Below, piece by piece: positions 1 through 11,269 of a stretch of 64,000 nucleotides of DNA. Numbering within the stretch: position 1 is the stretch's first letter; every line of letters starts with the position of its first letter. Source of the DNA: Pictodentalium vernedei (taxonomy: Eukaryota > Mollusca > Scaphopoda > Dentaliida > Dentaliidae); assembly GCA_031216915.1 (NCBI GenBank), contig CM062294.1, positions 392,079,217-392,143,216 of the forward strand, in the 5' to 3' direction. A model generated the notes under the pieces. It did no database searches, had not been told where the DNA came from, and saw only the letters and a list, made by a program, of their open reading frames with translations. The translations under genes were made by a program, and so were the position numbers.

Positions 1-330
1 CATCGACTATTCGCGTGTTCATCCCGCTATTGTGCCATCTTCTCCTAGGCTACACTCAAACAACATACGTAGCTAAACACCAGGTGTAACATGGGCGTAT
101 CCGTTTGACCGTGGGGTGTGACCTTGACCATCAATCCGGTGACCTTGAACCTGTGTATGGGCCGATTTTTATGAAACTTGGTGTGTGGTTCGGGCGCCCA
201 ACAAATTTGCCACACCCGATGCCCGTCATGTGTGACCTTGATTGATATTCACACTGTTGACCTTGAACCTGTATCTCGGCTCATGCTGGGCCGATTTGCG
301 TGAAATTTGGTATGTGGGGGTAGTTCGGGG

Positions 331-335
<5 letters not shown>
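1..335 (+). repeat. Left terminal inverted repeat
   Basis: This arm pairs with 1861-2200 through most of its length with scattered mismatches. It ends at a (CT)n(AT)n tract at about 331-365. It may begin before base 1. Confidence 0.75.
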
Positions 336-364
<29 letters not shown>

Positions 365-630
365 TCGTCAAATTGCCGCCATGCTCGGAAGTTTACTTCC
401 TTCTAAGCGGCTTTCATTTTTGACTAATTGTTATTCCGTTACGTTAAGTGCCGTACCAATGTGTATCGCGTCATGGGAACGTAAACTTTAGCGTCACACA
501 GATCCTAATTGTTGAGTGGGAATTATAAAACATTGATTGAGATACGCATACGTCTTACAGATCGATTTATTATTTGGCAAGTGGCCGCCTAGCTCCTAAT
601 AACGAACCCGTCTATAAAATCGCCGATACA

Positions 631-1175
631 TATCTTCCTTGGGTGGCAACAAGTAAAGATATGTTCCGCATTACACGTTGTTCACTGTTTTTAATTGTAA
701 ATTATGGACAGATCTTCCTTAGGTGGTAACAAGTGGGGATATATTCCGCGTTTTTATGCGCAAATTTTGTTTTCAGCCTTAGAATTAGGGGCATTCAATC
801 ATTTATCTCAGCCTCGCCCTGGTAACAGAGGCAGAAGCGAGTTCGCATGCAATATTCACACATTCAACCATTCCTTGACCCGAATTGTTCAAACGCGTTG
901 TTCTCCATATTCAAGTGTATTGCTTGTACAAGCCCCGTATCATATCTCCCTTGGGTGGCAAAGGTATGTTCCCCGTTTCATGTTATTCCCCATATCCGAA
1001 TCTATTACGCGCAAATAACCGTATCATATCTTCCTTGGGTGGCAACAAGTAAAGATATGTTCTGCGCTTCACTTTGCTTTTTGTATTTAAGTGTAAATTA
1101 TGCAAAAAATACCGTTTAATATCTTCCTTGGGTGGCAACAAGTAAAGATATGTTCCGCGTTATTACGCAAAAAGC
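631..1175 (+). repeat. Internal CTTCCTTGGGTGGCAACAAG repeats
   Basis: A ~37-base motif beginning ATCTTCCTTGGGTGGCAACA and ending in a GATATGTTCCGC-like block occurs about five times, near 635, 711, 944, 1026 and 1120. Spacing is irregular and the 944 copy is shortened. It lies inside the long-inverted-repeat element and may be a binding-site array or a decayed satellite. A related pair near 805 and 1205 shares CTCGCCCTGGTAACAGAGGC. Confidence 0.6.
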
Positions 1176-1860
1176 AAATATGAATTAGACACTATTTCTA
1201 AAACCTCGCCCTGGTAACAGAGGCAGAGGCAAGTAAGTTCGTATACTGTATTCACACATCCAACCACTCCTTAGCCCGAATCATTCAATCATTTAAAAGC
1301 GCGCCTCCATATCTCCGCCCCCAGTACCCAACCTGCGTCAATCAGACATCAATACCACTGATGAAAAATAGAATCTTTTTATACCGTCCTTGTGTAGTAA
1401 TAACCCCATCCCCCAACCGCCCGATCTTTCCAGGGTTTGTAAATGTTTTGTCCCCACCAACTATTGCAGCATATATATGCCCCCCCCCCCCCCCCACCAC
1501 TGATCTAAGTGCAGCCCCTCCTATAATGTCTACACTGACAATCATAGGCTAGGATTCCATACAGCCCCCCCACCCCCCCTATATACACATGACGTACGCA
1601 TTGACATATACCCAATGATCATATCTCACAACGTATACCCGCTATGTTCAACATGAATGTGTTTTTAGGTGTAATTGCTCTATACACTAATTTATATCCC
1701 CCCCCCCCCCCCCCTCCCCCGGTTCAGCAAGTTTATAAACGAGAATATTTGGAATTATTCTTGTCTATTGAGCCCATTGGGTTCTAGTGTTTGAAGTTTG
1801 TTAATCCAAAATGCTTCGCGACTCCTCCTGATCCCCTCTGTTGAATATATATATATATTG

Positions 1861-2200
1861 AGCGTCCTGAACTACTCCCACATACCAAGTTTCACGAAAT
1901 TCGGCCCAGCATGAACAGAGATACAGGTTCAAGGTCAACGGTTTGAATATCAAGGTCACACATGACGGGCATCGGGTGTGGCAAAATTGTTGGGCGCCCG
2001 AACCACACACCAAGTTTCAGGACAATCGCCCAGCAGGAGCCGATACACAGGTTCAAGGTTTCCGATTTGATGGTCAAGGTCACACACCCGGTCAAACGGA
2101 TACACCCATGTTACTCCTCGTGTCTAGCTATGTATGTTGTTTGAGTGTAACTTAGAAGAAGATGGCAGAATAGCGGAGATGAACACGCGAATAGTCGATG
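1861..2200 (-). repeat. Right terminal inverted repeat
   Basis: Reverse complement of the first ~335 bases. The match stops at 2200, followed by TGATAGAGTAG, which gives the right boundary of the element. Confidence 0.75.
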
Positions 2201-2210
2201 TGATAGAGTA

Positions 2211-2241
2211 GGCGGTTGGCAGGAAGTCCCTGCCAACCGCC
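2211..2241. other. Perfect 13-bp hairpin beside the element end
   Basis: GGCGGTTGGCAGG is followed by a 5-base loop and its exact complement, then a third partial copy CAGGAACTGCC. It starts 11 bases after the right inverted repeat ends. It could be a terminal structure of a larger element or an unrelated small inverted repeat. Confidence 0.6.
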
Positions 2242-3120
2242 AGGAACTGCCATGACTGTAGGTAGTTTAAGTGGAAGGCCGTGTGGTGGACTAATAATAT
2301 TACTTGACACATGTTATCACAGGATCGGGAATATGATGTGGTCGTTATTAAGTGTCATCCTGGGATCGGGCTCATTGGTTTCCAGGTGCGGTGGGTGTGA
2401 CATAAACTTATAGTAGTAACAGTACAGGGAAATGACTAATTTGTTCAGGTAGTGAAAACTGGAGAGACAGAGGATAGATCGTACGCTTAATTTGGAGGAA
2501 AGTAGCCTAATCCAAATCCCATCGAGCTATAGGATATCCCCTATCCCAATACTAGTACACCTACCATATCGCCTCCCGATATTCCTCTGTGCCGCTTGAC
2601 TCAACGTCTTGCTTCTGTTCCATCTTTTCCTTGTATCCCACACTAACCCCCGCCCCGCCCACTATCCAGTCTTGGTGCACCCAAATCCCATGGCACCCAC
2701 TCTACCCTTTGCCCCAGCAACTTTGGCCAGAGTTACTTGCATTTATTAACAGTAGGAACCTGCTACCCACATTGCTTTTGTGCAAGTGAACAGCCGGTCG
2801 AATATGATGATTGCAGTTATAAATGACCATCCTGGAATCAAAATTACTGAATGTCTGGTAAGGTAGACCTATATGGTTGTGGCAGGGCAGTAGAGGCTAC
2901 TGAGGAAGACGTTTGCGCGGGTGGTACAAATAGAAGAGGGATAATGCCTGCCACTCAGAGCAGAGTATACCTGCCCCAGGTCCCGGAATACTCTCCATCA
3001 TAATCCCAACACACCCACACATGTTGGCTGTGTACGGCATAGGGGCCATTGGCAGCATTGATGAAGGCGTAGGATGTGTCATAAGTAGCCGAACGCACTG
3101 CTGGAGTAAAGAGAAAAAAC
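2242..3120. other. Low-copy stretch, nothing recognised
   Basis: No convincing open frame, repeat or RNA gene was seen. A possible terminal of a decayed element cannot be excluded. Confidence 0.5.
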
Positions 3121-3139
3121 AAAAATCAAACTTAGAATT

Positions 3140-3357
3140 TTATTACATTATGGGCCTGGAAAAGTGTAATTTGTATCTAATTTTTTAAAAATTTTATTAC
3201 ATTTTGGGTACCTAACATTTATTACACGTTATTACATTTATTACATTATGGGTCGTTTTTTATTACATTATGGGTTCGTATTACATTATGGGTCATTTTT
3301 GTATTACATTATGGGTAGGTATTACATTATGGGCATTTATTACATTACGGGTCGTAA
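3140..3357 (+). repeat. TTATTACATTATGGG irregular array
   Basis: The 15-base word TTATTACATTATGGG or a one-base variant recurs about eight times with variable 3-to-30-base spacers, first sparsely and then densely. It runs into an A-rich stretch and the assembly gap, so its right extent is unknown. Confidence 0.7.
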
Positions 3358-3407
3358 CAAACGCATAAAAAAACAAAAAAAAAGATTTTTCGGATTTGGG
3401 TCCAAAA

Positions 3408-3507
3408 NNNNNNNNNNNNNNNNNNNNNNNNNNNNNNNNNNNNNNNNNNNNNNNNNNNNNNNNNNNNNNNNNNNNNNNNNNNNNNNNNNNNNNNNNNNNN
3501 NNNNNNN
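3408..3507. other. Assembly gap (100 N)
   Basis: Exactly 100 N, the usual placeholder for a gap of unknown length. Both flanks are A-rich or repeat sequence, a likely reason for the assembly break. Confidence 0.98.
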
Positions 3508-4332
3508 GGCTCCCATAGAGAGCCCAAATATCGACCCAGGCAATTGATTTCAATAAACATGTGAAACAATCTTCCAAAGATGTTATATGTGAAATTTTAA
3601 AGCTTTTGGAGCAGTGGTTTCGGAGAAAAGTAGTCTTATGTTTTTCCCATTACCCACAGTGTTAAAAAATGCTGACTCAGCACTTTTTCAAAGTCCCCAA
3701 AAAGTACCCCACCATAAAACCGATGGCAATTTTTTTTGATCATTCCATAATGTTGGTCCTAAGGAAGCTTCACAACAAATAAGAATTCTCAGTGCCGTGT
3801 AGTTTTGGAGATATGGGCGTTTTCATTTTTTTTCTATTTTTCGCTCCTGTGGTTCCCACGGGGCTATGGGGAAAAAAATTTCTGCATAAATTAGGTACTT
3901 ATGACCCAATAAGCACTCATGTAATATTTGGTTCAAATCGGCCTCGCGGTTTGCAAAATAGAAATTTGGGGCAGGGCCAAAATTTTTGCCCCTCCCTTAA
4001 CATCGTCAAATATAGCCCCTCCAACTTCTCTTGAACAAACTTGAGTCTACACCTCAAAAGGAAGCTGCATACCAAATATCAAGTCTCTGCTATTGCTGGT
4101 TCTTGAGAAGAAGATTTTTTAAGAATTGGAGCATTTTTGCCCCATCCCTCTGCTCAATGTGAGCCGAATTCTAATTTGACAAAAAATCAAAATGCCCTTA
4201 TATAACCCCTACTCACATGAAATTTCATTAATATGCGGCCAGTGGTTTGGGAGAAAAAGCCCAAACACCACCTTCACGCCGGACGAAAAGTGATCAGAAT
4301 AGCTCACCCTGACTTTCAGTCAGGTGAGCTAA
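3508..4332 (+). mobile_element. Helitron-like H1 element, 3' part
   Basis: Sequence from GAGCCCAAATATCGACCC to the 3' hairpin CTGACTTTCAGTCAG followed by GTGAGCTAA at 4332. It parallels 38200-39025 nearly base for base, including the ATGTGAAACAATCTTCC and GTGCTGACTCAGCAC-like segments. The 5' part is lost in the assembly gap. No target duplication was seen. Confidence 0.65.
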
Positions 4333-4343
4333 TAAAATGCCTA

Positions 4344-4346
<3 letters not shown>

Positions 4347-4374
<28 letters not shown>
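4347..4374 (+). repeat. Poly-G tract (28)
   Basis: An uninterrupted run of 28 G followed by TACTTGTCTGGGTTTTTAAC. A related G tract at 6251 is followed by TGTTTGTTTGGGTTTTTAAC, so the tract is a shared part of a repeat end and not a random expansion. Confidence 0.9.
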
Positions 4375-4432
4375 TACTTGTCTGGGTTTTTAACCAAAAC
4401 TGTAAACAAGCATTTTTGACGAAAGGAAAAAA

Positions 4433-6233
4433 ACAAGAGGCCCCAAGGGGCCTGAGGGCGCTCACCTGACATGGTAGCCTAAATATCAACCCAGAGAATT
4501 GATTTCAACAATTTGCATCTGCTCCTCCTAAGAAAAGCTTATACCAGATATCCAAAGATTCCCACAGGGAGCCCATATATGAACCCAGGGACTTGGCTTT
4601 AACAAACTTGAATCTTACCCCCCTAAGGATGCTGCACACCAAATATCAAAACATTCCGACTGCTGGATCTGAAGAAGAAGATTTTTAAAGAAAATTCCTC
4701 ATTTTGAACTAAGTTACAATTCGAGCTCCCACAGTGAGTCCAAATATGGACCTAGGGACATGGCTTGAACAAACTTGAATTTCACCTCCTAAGGATGCTG
4801 CATACCAAATATCAAAACATTCCAACTGCTGATCTGAAGAAGATTTTTTAAGAAAATTCCTCATTTTGAACTAAGTTATAATTCGGGCTACCACATTGAG
4901 CCCAAATATGAACCCAGGGACTTGGCGTGAACAAACTTGAATCCCCCCCCCCCTTAAGCATGGTGCATACCGAATATCAAAAGATTTTGCCTGCTGGATC
5001 TTGAGAAGATTTTCAAAGAAATTTGCCTGAAATGCACTAAGTTCAAATTTGGGCTCCTATACTGAGCCCAAATATAAACCCAGGGGGCCGATTTGAAGAA
5101 ACTTGAATCAGATCCACCCCACAATGTTGCATACCAAATATCAAAAGATTCCGCCTGCTGGATCTGGAGAAGATTTTTTAATAAATTTGCCTGAAATGCA
5201 CTAAGCTCGAATTCGAGCTTCTATAGTGAGCCCAAATATGAATCTAGGGAGCCGATTTGAACAAACTTGAATCAGATCCACCCCACAATGTTGCATACCA
5301 AATATCAAAAGATTCTGCCTGCTGGATCTGGAGAAGAAGATTTTTTAAGAAATTTGCCTGAAATGCACTAAGTTCGAATTCGGGCTTCTATAGTGAGCCC
5401 AAATATGAATCCAGGGGGCCGATTTGAACAAACTTGAATCAGATCCACCCCACAATGTTGCATACCAAATATGAAAAGATTCTGCCTGCTGGATCTGGAG
5501 AAGAAGATTTTTTAATGTTTTTCCCCATTGCCTACAGTGTTAAAAAGTGCTGACTCAGCACTTTTTCAAAGTCCAGAAAAAAGTACCTTGTGATCAAACC
5601 GATAGGGATTTTTTTTAACCATTCTATTCTACTGGATAAAAGTAAGCTTTATACAAAATAAGAATTCTCTGTGCTGTGTAGTTTTGGAGATATGGCAGTT
5701 TTAAGGTTTTTCCTATTTTTAGCTCCCGAGGTTCCCACGGGGCAAGAAGAAAATTTTTTTTTGCATCAATCAACTACTTATGGCCCATTATCATCTCATA
5801 TCAAATTTGGTTCAAATCGACCTCACAGTACAGAAAATAAAAATTTTAGGCGTGGCCAAAATTTTTGCCCCTCCCATAACGAAGGCAAATAATGCCCGAC
5901 AAACTTCTCTTGAACAAACTTGATTCTACACCTCAAAAGGAAGCCGCATACCAAATATCAAGTCTCTGCTACTGCTGGTTCATGAGAAGAAGATTTTCAA
6001 ACATTTTGGGGCCCCTTGGGGGCGTGGCCCCATCCAGGAGGAGGGGCAACTTCATTTGAACAAATCTGAATTGACATTAGGTAATAAACATTTACCCAAC
6101 ATTTGAAAAATATTGGGCCGGTGGTTTCTCCGGAGAAGTTGGTTTTGTAAAGTTTACGTCGGTCGACGACGGACAGACGGCGGACAGAAAGTGATCAGTA
6201 AAGCTCATCTTGAGCTTTGCTCAGGTGAGCTAA
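4433..6233 (+). mobile_element. Helitron-like H1 element, full length
   Basis: It starts ACAAGAGGCCCCAAGGGGCC, a 5' palindrome, followed by GCTCACCTGAC (4460). It ends in a GCTCAtcTTGAGC-type hairpin and TCAGGTGAGCTAA, so the subterminal blocks are inverted copies of each other, as in Helentron-type elements. The core (about 4490-5510) is a tandem array of roughly 130-167-bp units with the words AACAAACTTGAATC, ACCAAATATCAAAA and GCCCAAATATGAA. The 3' third is single copy. There is no replicase frame, so it is non-autonomous. It supplies the intact site for the insertion at 18143-20689. Confidence 0.72.
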
Positions 6234-6250
6234 AAAGTGACTAATTGGCT

Positions 6251-7007
6251 GGGGGGGGGGGGGGGGGGTGGGGGTGTTTGTTTGGGTTTTTAACCACAAA
6301 CTTGGAGTCACCCTACCAAGTTACAATGAAATCCCTTCATAATTACAGCCTCTGAAATATTCTAAAGGTTTTCGGGCTTCGGGCCTCTGTTGCCGTCACA
6401 GTTGCCCAAAAGGGGACGTTCTCATCTAAACATTATATGAAGTCAACCTATCATGTTACAATGAAATCCCTCCGTAAATATGACCTGTAGACTGTGCTAA
6501 AGGTTTTCGGGCTTCGGGCTCGGTCAGCCATCATGGTTGAATGATCGCAACCAAAAAGGGACATTCTCATCTGGGCATCATCTGGAGTGATCCTACGAAG
6601 TTACAATGAAATCCCTTCATAAATACGACCTGTAGACTGTGCTAATGGTTTTCGGGTTTTGGGCTCGGGCAGCCGTACTGGTTGACCGATCATGACTAAC
6701 AGGGGACGTTCTCATGTAGACATGACCTAAAACCTGCATATGAAATTTTGTGACGATCAGAAAAAAACTACCAGGTATAGCCTGTACTTGAAGGTTGAAT
6801 AAAAAACTTTAACCACAAACTTAAAAAAAAACTCCAAATGTCAACTAAACAGGGAGAAAAAAAAAGAAAAAAAACCCACTTGAACCTTCAGTAAAAAACT
6901 TTAACCACAAACTTTAACCAAAACTCTAAAAGTTAACAGATGGACAGACGGACGGATGGACGGACAAAAGTCATTACTATAGCCCTCACTGTAAACAGTC
7001 GGGCTAA
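6251..7007 (+). mobile_element. Helitron-like element with ~140-bp repeats
   Basis: After a G-rich tract come three tandem units of about 135-145 bp (near 6321, 6456 and 6601) sharing TTACAATGAAATCCCTTC and AAGGTTTTCGGGCTTCGGGC. A decayed segment with GGACAGACGGACGGA follows, then the hairpin ACTGTaaACAGT and GGGCTAA ending at 7007. The 3' signature (hairpin plus CTAA) matches the other Helitron-like elements, but the core repeat is unrelated to H1 to H3. The 5' end is uncertain. Confidence 0.55.
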
Positions 7008-7918
7008 CAAGATCAGTCTTATGGATCAGATTATAGAGACCAGACAAGGGCAATAAAGCAATATCCAAATACTAATTTGTGACCATGACCTTGATGATAT
7101 GGCCTTGGGTCAATGTCACAATGCATTCAGTCATGGGCCATATGTGTTTGAAGTATGAACAAGATCTGCCAAAAAAGATCACATTATATGGACCTGATAA
7201 AAATGATAGTAAAATATTTAAGTTTACTTGAATGTGACCTTAACCCCGAGAATATGACCGTGGGTCAAAATCATGACACAACCTTTGGTTATGGACAGCA
7301 ACTGTGTCAAGTATAAACAGGATCAATCATATGGATCAGATTATAGAGGCTGGGCAAGGGCAATATAGTAATATCCAAATATTATTTTTTGTGACCTTGA
7401 CCATGACCTTCATCTTGAAGTAGTGACCTTATTATGACTGATGGCACACTGTTTAGTGACAATACATACGGTTACAAAGTTTTGTTAAAAACTATTCAGT
7501 GGTTAAGAAATTAAGGCCCAGACAATCAAAATGGTAAAATATTGAAATTTTCTTGAATGTGACCTTGACCATAAGAATATGACCTAGGGTTAAGATCATG
7601 ACACAACCTATGGTTATGGTCAGCAACTGTGTCAAGTATAAACAAGATCAATCATATGGATCAGATTTTTGAGATCAGACAATGGCAATATAGCAATATC
7701 AAAGGGTGTGAGTTCTCATTTCAATTGATGGCACACTGTCCAGTGACAATACATAGTTACAAAGGATTGTAATAAAAAAATTCAGTGGTTAAGAAATTAT
7801 GGCCGAGCCAAACAAAATGTTGATGACAGATGGATGAACAGACGGGTGGATGGATGAACAGATGATGGATGACTTAGCATTATAAAAGCTCAGCTGACAT
7901 TTTGTCAGGCGGAGTTAA
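7008..7918 (+). mobile_element. Helitron-like element with ~310-bp repeats
   Basis: Three degenerate copies of ATGGATCAGATTATAGAG and of GTGACCTTGACCATGACC blocks sit about 310-330 bases apart (near 7010, 7325 and 7655). The end is the hairpin CTGACATTTTGTCAG followed by GCGGAGTTAA. The element at 6251-7007 appears to be inserted in it or beside it. The 5' end was not found. Confidence 0.5.
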
Positions 7919-8540
7919 AAAAAGAAAATAATATACAGTTCTCTTCATGGGGGAGCATGGACAGAGCGCTATAAGCTTTTCATCAGGCCCAGAATGTTTG
8001 TGCCTGACATTTTCAGTGTCTCGTTTGCTGGTCCCTTCGCAAAAAAGCTGAAACTTATAATATTGTGTTGAGAGCTCCACTAGTCTTTTTTTTTTTTTAC
8101 GAACATAACAAATTAAAATTGAATTGAAGCTACTACACATTTTGGAATCAAATTGAATATCGAATATCCGCAGGGCCCTACTAATATCACAGCATATTAC
8201 TGGATTAAGGACAGAAACTCATGAAATAAACTATAGTTCGCAAATGTTCAAGTCACACCCAGCCCTGAATTACACTGGTCTATATACATGTATCAGTATC
8301 ACTTTGACTTTATCTTGCTTCTCAATAAATGGGTTTCCTGAAAAAAGTTAAGACAACTTTTTTCAGCTCGCTATAATTTTGAATTCTTGCATGCCTGTGG
8401 TTAAATTACAACTGAACCTTCCTGCTAACACAAAGTAGACTCAACCATTTTTTTTCGGCAATAATGCATACAGTACATTCTATAACAAAATGTACTATTA
8501 GTCAATATTCTCTTATTAATGACACTATATTTTCACCTTA
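7919..8540. other. Low-copy AT-rich stretch
   Basis: No gene is supported. The minus-strand 86-residue open frame here overlaps a Helitron-like 3' end and a poly-T run and has no recognisable domain. Confidence 0.5.
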
Positions 8541-8793
8541 TTGACCCCTTGCATGCTGCTGGCAGATATTCCTACAAAGCGCGGGATTTATCTTGCCACT
8601 GAAATAAGTATAATTTTGGCACATTTAATCACATTTTATTCCTTCAAACTGAATGGATTTTTTCACCAATGATTTGTTAAGCTAAATTTAAAGGACTTTT
8701 TCAACAAATCTAGTCATGGTTGCTGTTAAGCAGCCATGACCAGATTTGATAAAAAAAAAAGACCTGGAAAAAACTCAGCAGGTTAGGAGTTAA
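8541..8793. mobile_element. TTAA MITE, family T3
   Basis: Ends TTGACCCCTTGCATGCTGCT (left, TTAA mutated to TTGA) and the complement of TTAACTCCTAACCTGCTGAG (right, TTAA 8790-8793). The centre is an imperfect palindrome around AAATCTAGTCATGG / CCATGACCAGATTT. Ends and centre match the copy at 9569-9987. Confidence 0.6.
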
Positions 8794-8838
8794 AGCAGTA
8801 TTCTTACACATGTAACATAAGTACGATATTTTTTAAAT

Positions 8839-9486
8839 CAGTGTTCAACTGATTACCAAAAATGGCTGCTGACCGATTACCAGTTATTTGAGCTCACACA
8901 TGGCCGATTCCGATGCCGATTCTGATTATAATACTGTGCACTACTAGACGAGTCGAGGCTTGAAAGAACTACATTAAATTAAACATATTTCACAGTGTTA
9001 AATCTCGTCGACTCAGGTTGCAGTAAAATGACCCGATGTGCACACTTGGGTGGTATATGTGGCTCTCAGAACCACGTGTACCGCCCAAGTACGCAAAACT
9101 GGTCATTTTTACTGCGATCTGAGTCAGTGGAGTGCAACCTTCACCTCTTCTGGTATATGAACTGGCCATTGCCGCAAGTATGCTCAATTCTAAGGTTTAC
9201 ATGTCGTTTAACTTGTATATCCCATAAAGGGGCGTCGAGAGAAATTAAGAATACATATTGTGGTTGTTTCTCAACTTTATTGACATAATAATGTTTTTAT
9301 TGACATCATTTTACATTAACAATTGAACAATTGCAGAAGATGATAAAATGTGGTTAATGAATCAACACAAAAACATGCTTGGCAACAATCGGTTGAACCA
9401 ACGTTCCAGGAGCCATTGCTGTTGTCATGCGATTGCCCACAATCGGCCGATTGGGGTGGCCAATTCCAATCATCGGTTGAACACTA
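8839..9486. mobile_element. hAT-like non-autonomous element
   Basis: The left end CAGTGTTCAACTGATTA pairs with the right end whose complement is AGTGTTCAACCGATGATT. Flanks are TTTTAAAT (8831-8838) and TTTGAAAT (9487-9494), an 8-bp duplication with one mismatch, as expected for hAT. The interior has no transposase frame and holds the long hairpin at 9010-9125. Confidence 0.65.
9010..9125. repeat. 116-bp foldback
   Basis: GACTCAGG..GCAGTAAAATGACC pairs with GGTCATTTTTACTGC..GAGTC, and ACTTGGGTGGTA pairs with TACCGCCCAAGT further in, leaving a small apical loop. It is a compact foldback MITE or a structured part of the surrounding hAT-like element. Confidence 0.65.
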
Positions 9487-9568
9487 TTTGAAATGCCATT
9501 AAGTATATCGCACGATGAACATCTTCATGATGCAATATTTTTTACAATCATCATTCCTAAATTAACTC

Positions 9569-9987
9569 TTAACCCGCTGAATATTTTCAAGATCTTTTTC
9601 ATAAAATCTAGTCATGGCTGCCATCAAGTAGCTATGACTAGATTTGATGAAAATTTTATCAAAATTTAACTGAGGAAATCATTTCCTTAACCCTTTACCC
9701 AACGCAGACGATTTCAACATTTATTATTTTAAATGTTTTTAAATTTTTTTAAAAAAAATTTCAACAAAACCATATCATGTGACCCCTCTTTGGAACGAGC
9801 TCGACGAGCTCGTTCCAAAGAGGGGTCACACGATATATTTTTGTTGAAATTTTTCGATAAATAATATTTTTTCAGTTGCAGAATTTACATATTACATGGA
9901 CGGATGCGGGCGATTCGTTGGGTAAAGGGTTAACAAGAGAAATTGAGTCCTGGGCAAGAATATCTGCCCTCAGCATTAAGGAGTTAA
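9569..9987. mobile_element. TTAA MITE, family T3, interrupted
   Basis: Bounded by TTAA at 9569 and 9984 with the T3 ends TTAACCCGCTGAATATT and the complement of TTAACTCCTTAATGCTGAG. Its centre is CTAGTCATGGCTGCC/GGC..CATGACTAG-like. A T1 MITE (9687-9933) sits inside it at a TTAA, so T3 is older here. Confidence 0.65.
9687..9933. mobile_element. TTAA MITE, family T1
   Basis: TTAA-CCCTTTACCCAACGCAGA at the left and the complement TTAA-CCCTTTACCCAACGAATC at the right, each flush with TTAA. The centre (9779-9829) is a perfect 25-bp inverted repeat about a single base, with CGAGCTCG next to the dyad. Target and ends fit the piggyBac superfamily. No coding capacity. Confidence 0.8.
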
Positions 9988-10040
9988 ACTATGAAAATTA
10001 CTGCGGTGCACATTTTACTTAGATTTCAACTTTTAACTTA

Positions 10041-10095
10041 TATATATTTATCGGTGTTTAATGTCACATATTTCGGCACAATGGCTAATTATGGT
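10041..10095 (-). repeat. Retroposon 3'-tail remnant
   Basis: TATTTATCGGTGTTTAATG..CACAATGGCTAAT matches the tail segment shared by the minus-strand retroposons near 21.3, 27.5, 29.7 and 63.7 kb. The body is not recognisable. Confidence 0.45.
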
Positions 10096-10705
10096 GGCTC
10101 AAAACTGACTGTTAAGCTGCATAACTATTGTATCACAGATGTCACATTAACAATTTTGGTGAGCAAATTAAGACAGACTGGTACGTTCAGTGGACAAAAT
10201 AACGAATGACTGACGTGTCATCACCACAAGAATATCGCAACATAAAAGTCAAAATGTGACAAAAATATTCTGCAAATAAGTCATTAATAGCACATGCAGG
10301 TTTCCACTTTATTGCAGGCTGTAAGATGATATCAATCAGGCATCGGTGTTGAAATGGTCAACCTTACACAATATTCAATGTTGGTCCACAAATTTGACAA
10401 AATTCATTTCAATGTAATGCATTCTGCATTCTGATGTGAAGGTTGTTTGTTTATTAGTTCATATATTGACCATCTTCAGCATGCATGGCTATATCATGGG
10501 CACATTACCTACCATATGATATCCTGAAGTATAGTTAGCTGATCAATTACAACTACATGTACATGTATATAACACACTCAGCAAATTTATGAACCAAATC
10601 CAATTGTCATCATTAGATCATTTTCTATGCCTACATGTCCCACACCAAAAAAACCCACAGCTTGTTTACCACAGTATTTCAGTATGGACCAACTTCCTAA
10701 TAGGG
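10096..10705. other. Low-copy AT-rich stretch
   Basis: No open frame, repeat end or RNA gene could be supported. Confidence 0.5.
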
Positions 10706-10914
10706 GTAACCTTTTACCTAACATGAAAGGAAGACGACGCTTGAAAACAAAATTCTTGAATAACTAATATTTTTGATTTTTTGCATCAAAAGCATAGCTT
10801 ATGACCCCTCATTGGAACAAGCTCATAAGCTATGTTTTTGAGACAAAAAATGGAAAAAAAATAATTAAACTTGAATGGTGATTTTTTGTGAATAGTGATT
10901 GGGAAAAGGGTTAA
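10706..10914. mobile_element. TTAA MITE, family T2
   Basis: The left end GTAA-CCTTTTACCTAACATG (TTAA mutated) and the right end GGGAAAAGGG-TTAA enclose an arm pair with AGCATAGCTTATGACCCC and AAGCTATGTTTTTGAGAC. The central palindrome is shortened compared with other T2 copies. Confidence 0.65.
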
Positions 10915-11269
10915 AATATTTTCTGGGGGAACTCTTTGTTCTTTTGATGTTCTTGAAATTCAGACTGTTTTTTGTTATGGAAATATTTACTGTAGCCAAT
11001 TTGATCCACTATAGAATGACCAGAACATTGCTCATGGGGATGAAATCCGACGGCTGTTGAGGAAGTAAAACACTCTTGACAGTACATGTAACTGTACTCC
11101 TGATAATACATGTATACATTATGGACTTTCAAAATCTCATTCATTATAACCCTTATAATAATTTAAATTTTTTCAAGAACCTTCATCCAAACTTCTGTCC
11201 ATCATTTGTGATGTGCGGTATATATTAAATACATGTAACTTTTGCACTCTGATTCCAAAGAACCAAGAT

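Larger units (their letters stand above)
1..2200. mobile_element. Element with ~335-bp terminal inverted repeats
   Basis: The first ~335 bases reappear as an imperfect reverse complement at about 1861-2200, so the window opens on one arm of a long-inverted-repeat (foldback or MULE-like) element of about 2.2 kb. The outer tips CATCGACTATTCGCGTG (1) and its complement (ending 2200) match exactly. Both arms carry GTGTGACCTTGACC motifs, and both inner borders lie against CT/AT microsatellites. The interior has no transposase-like frame. The left boundary and any target duplication lie outside the window, so the superfamily is undecided. Confidence 0.75.

Noticed and set aside
2211..2241. Rho-independent terminator
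   Set aside because: No T-run follows and nothing else suggests a bacterial sequence.
4490..5510. CRISPR-like appearance of regularly spaced repeats
   Set aside because: Units of 130-167 bp are themselves homologous throughout, with no unique spacers. The context is a eukaryotic transposon core.
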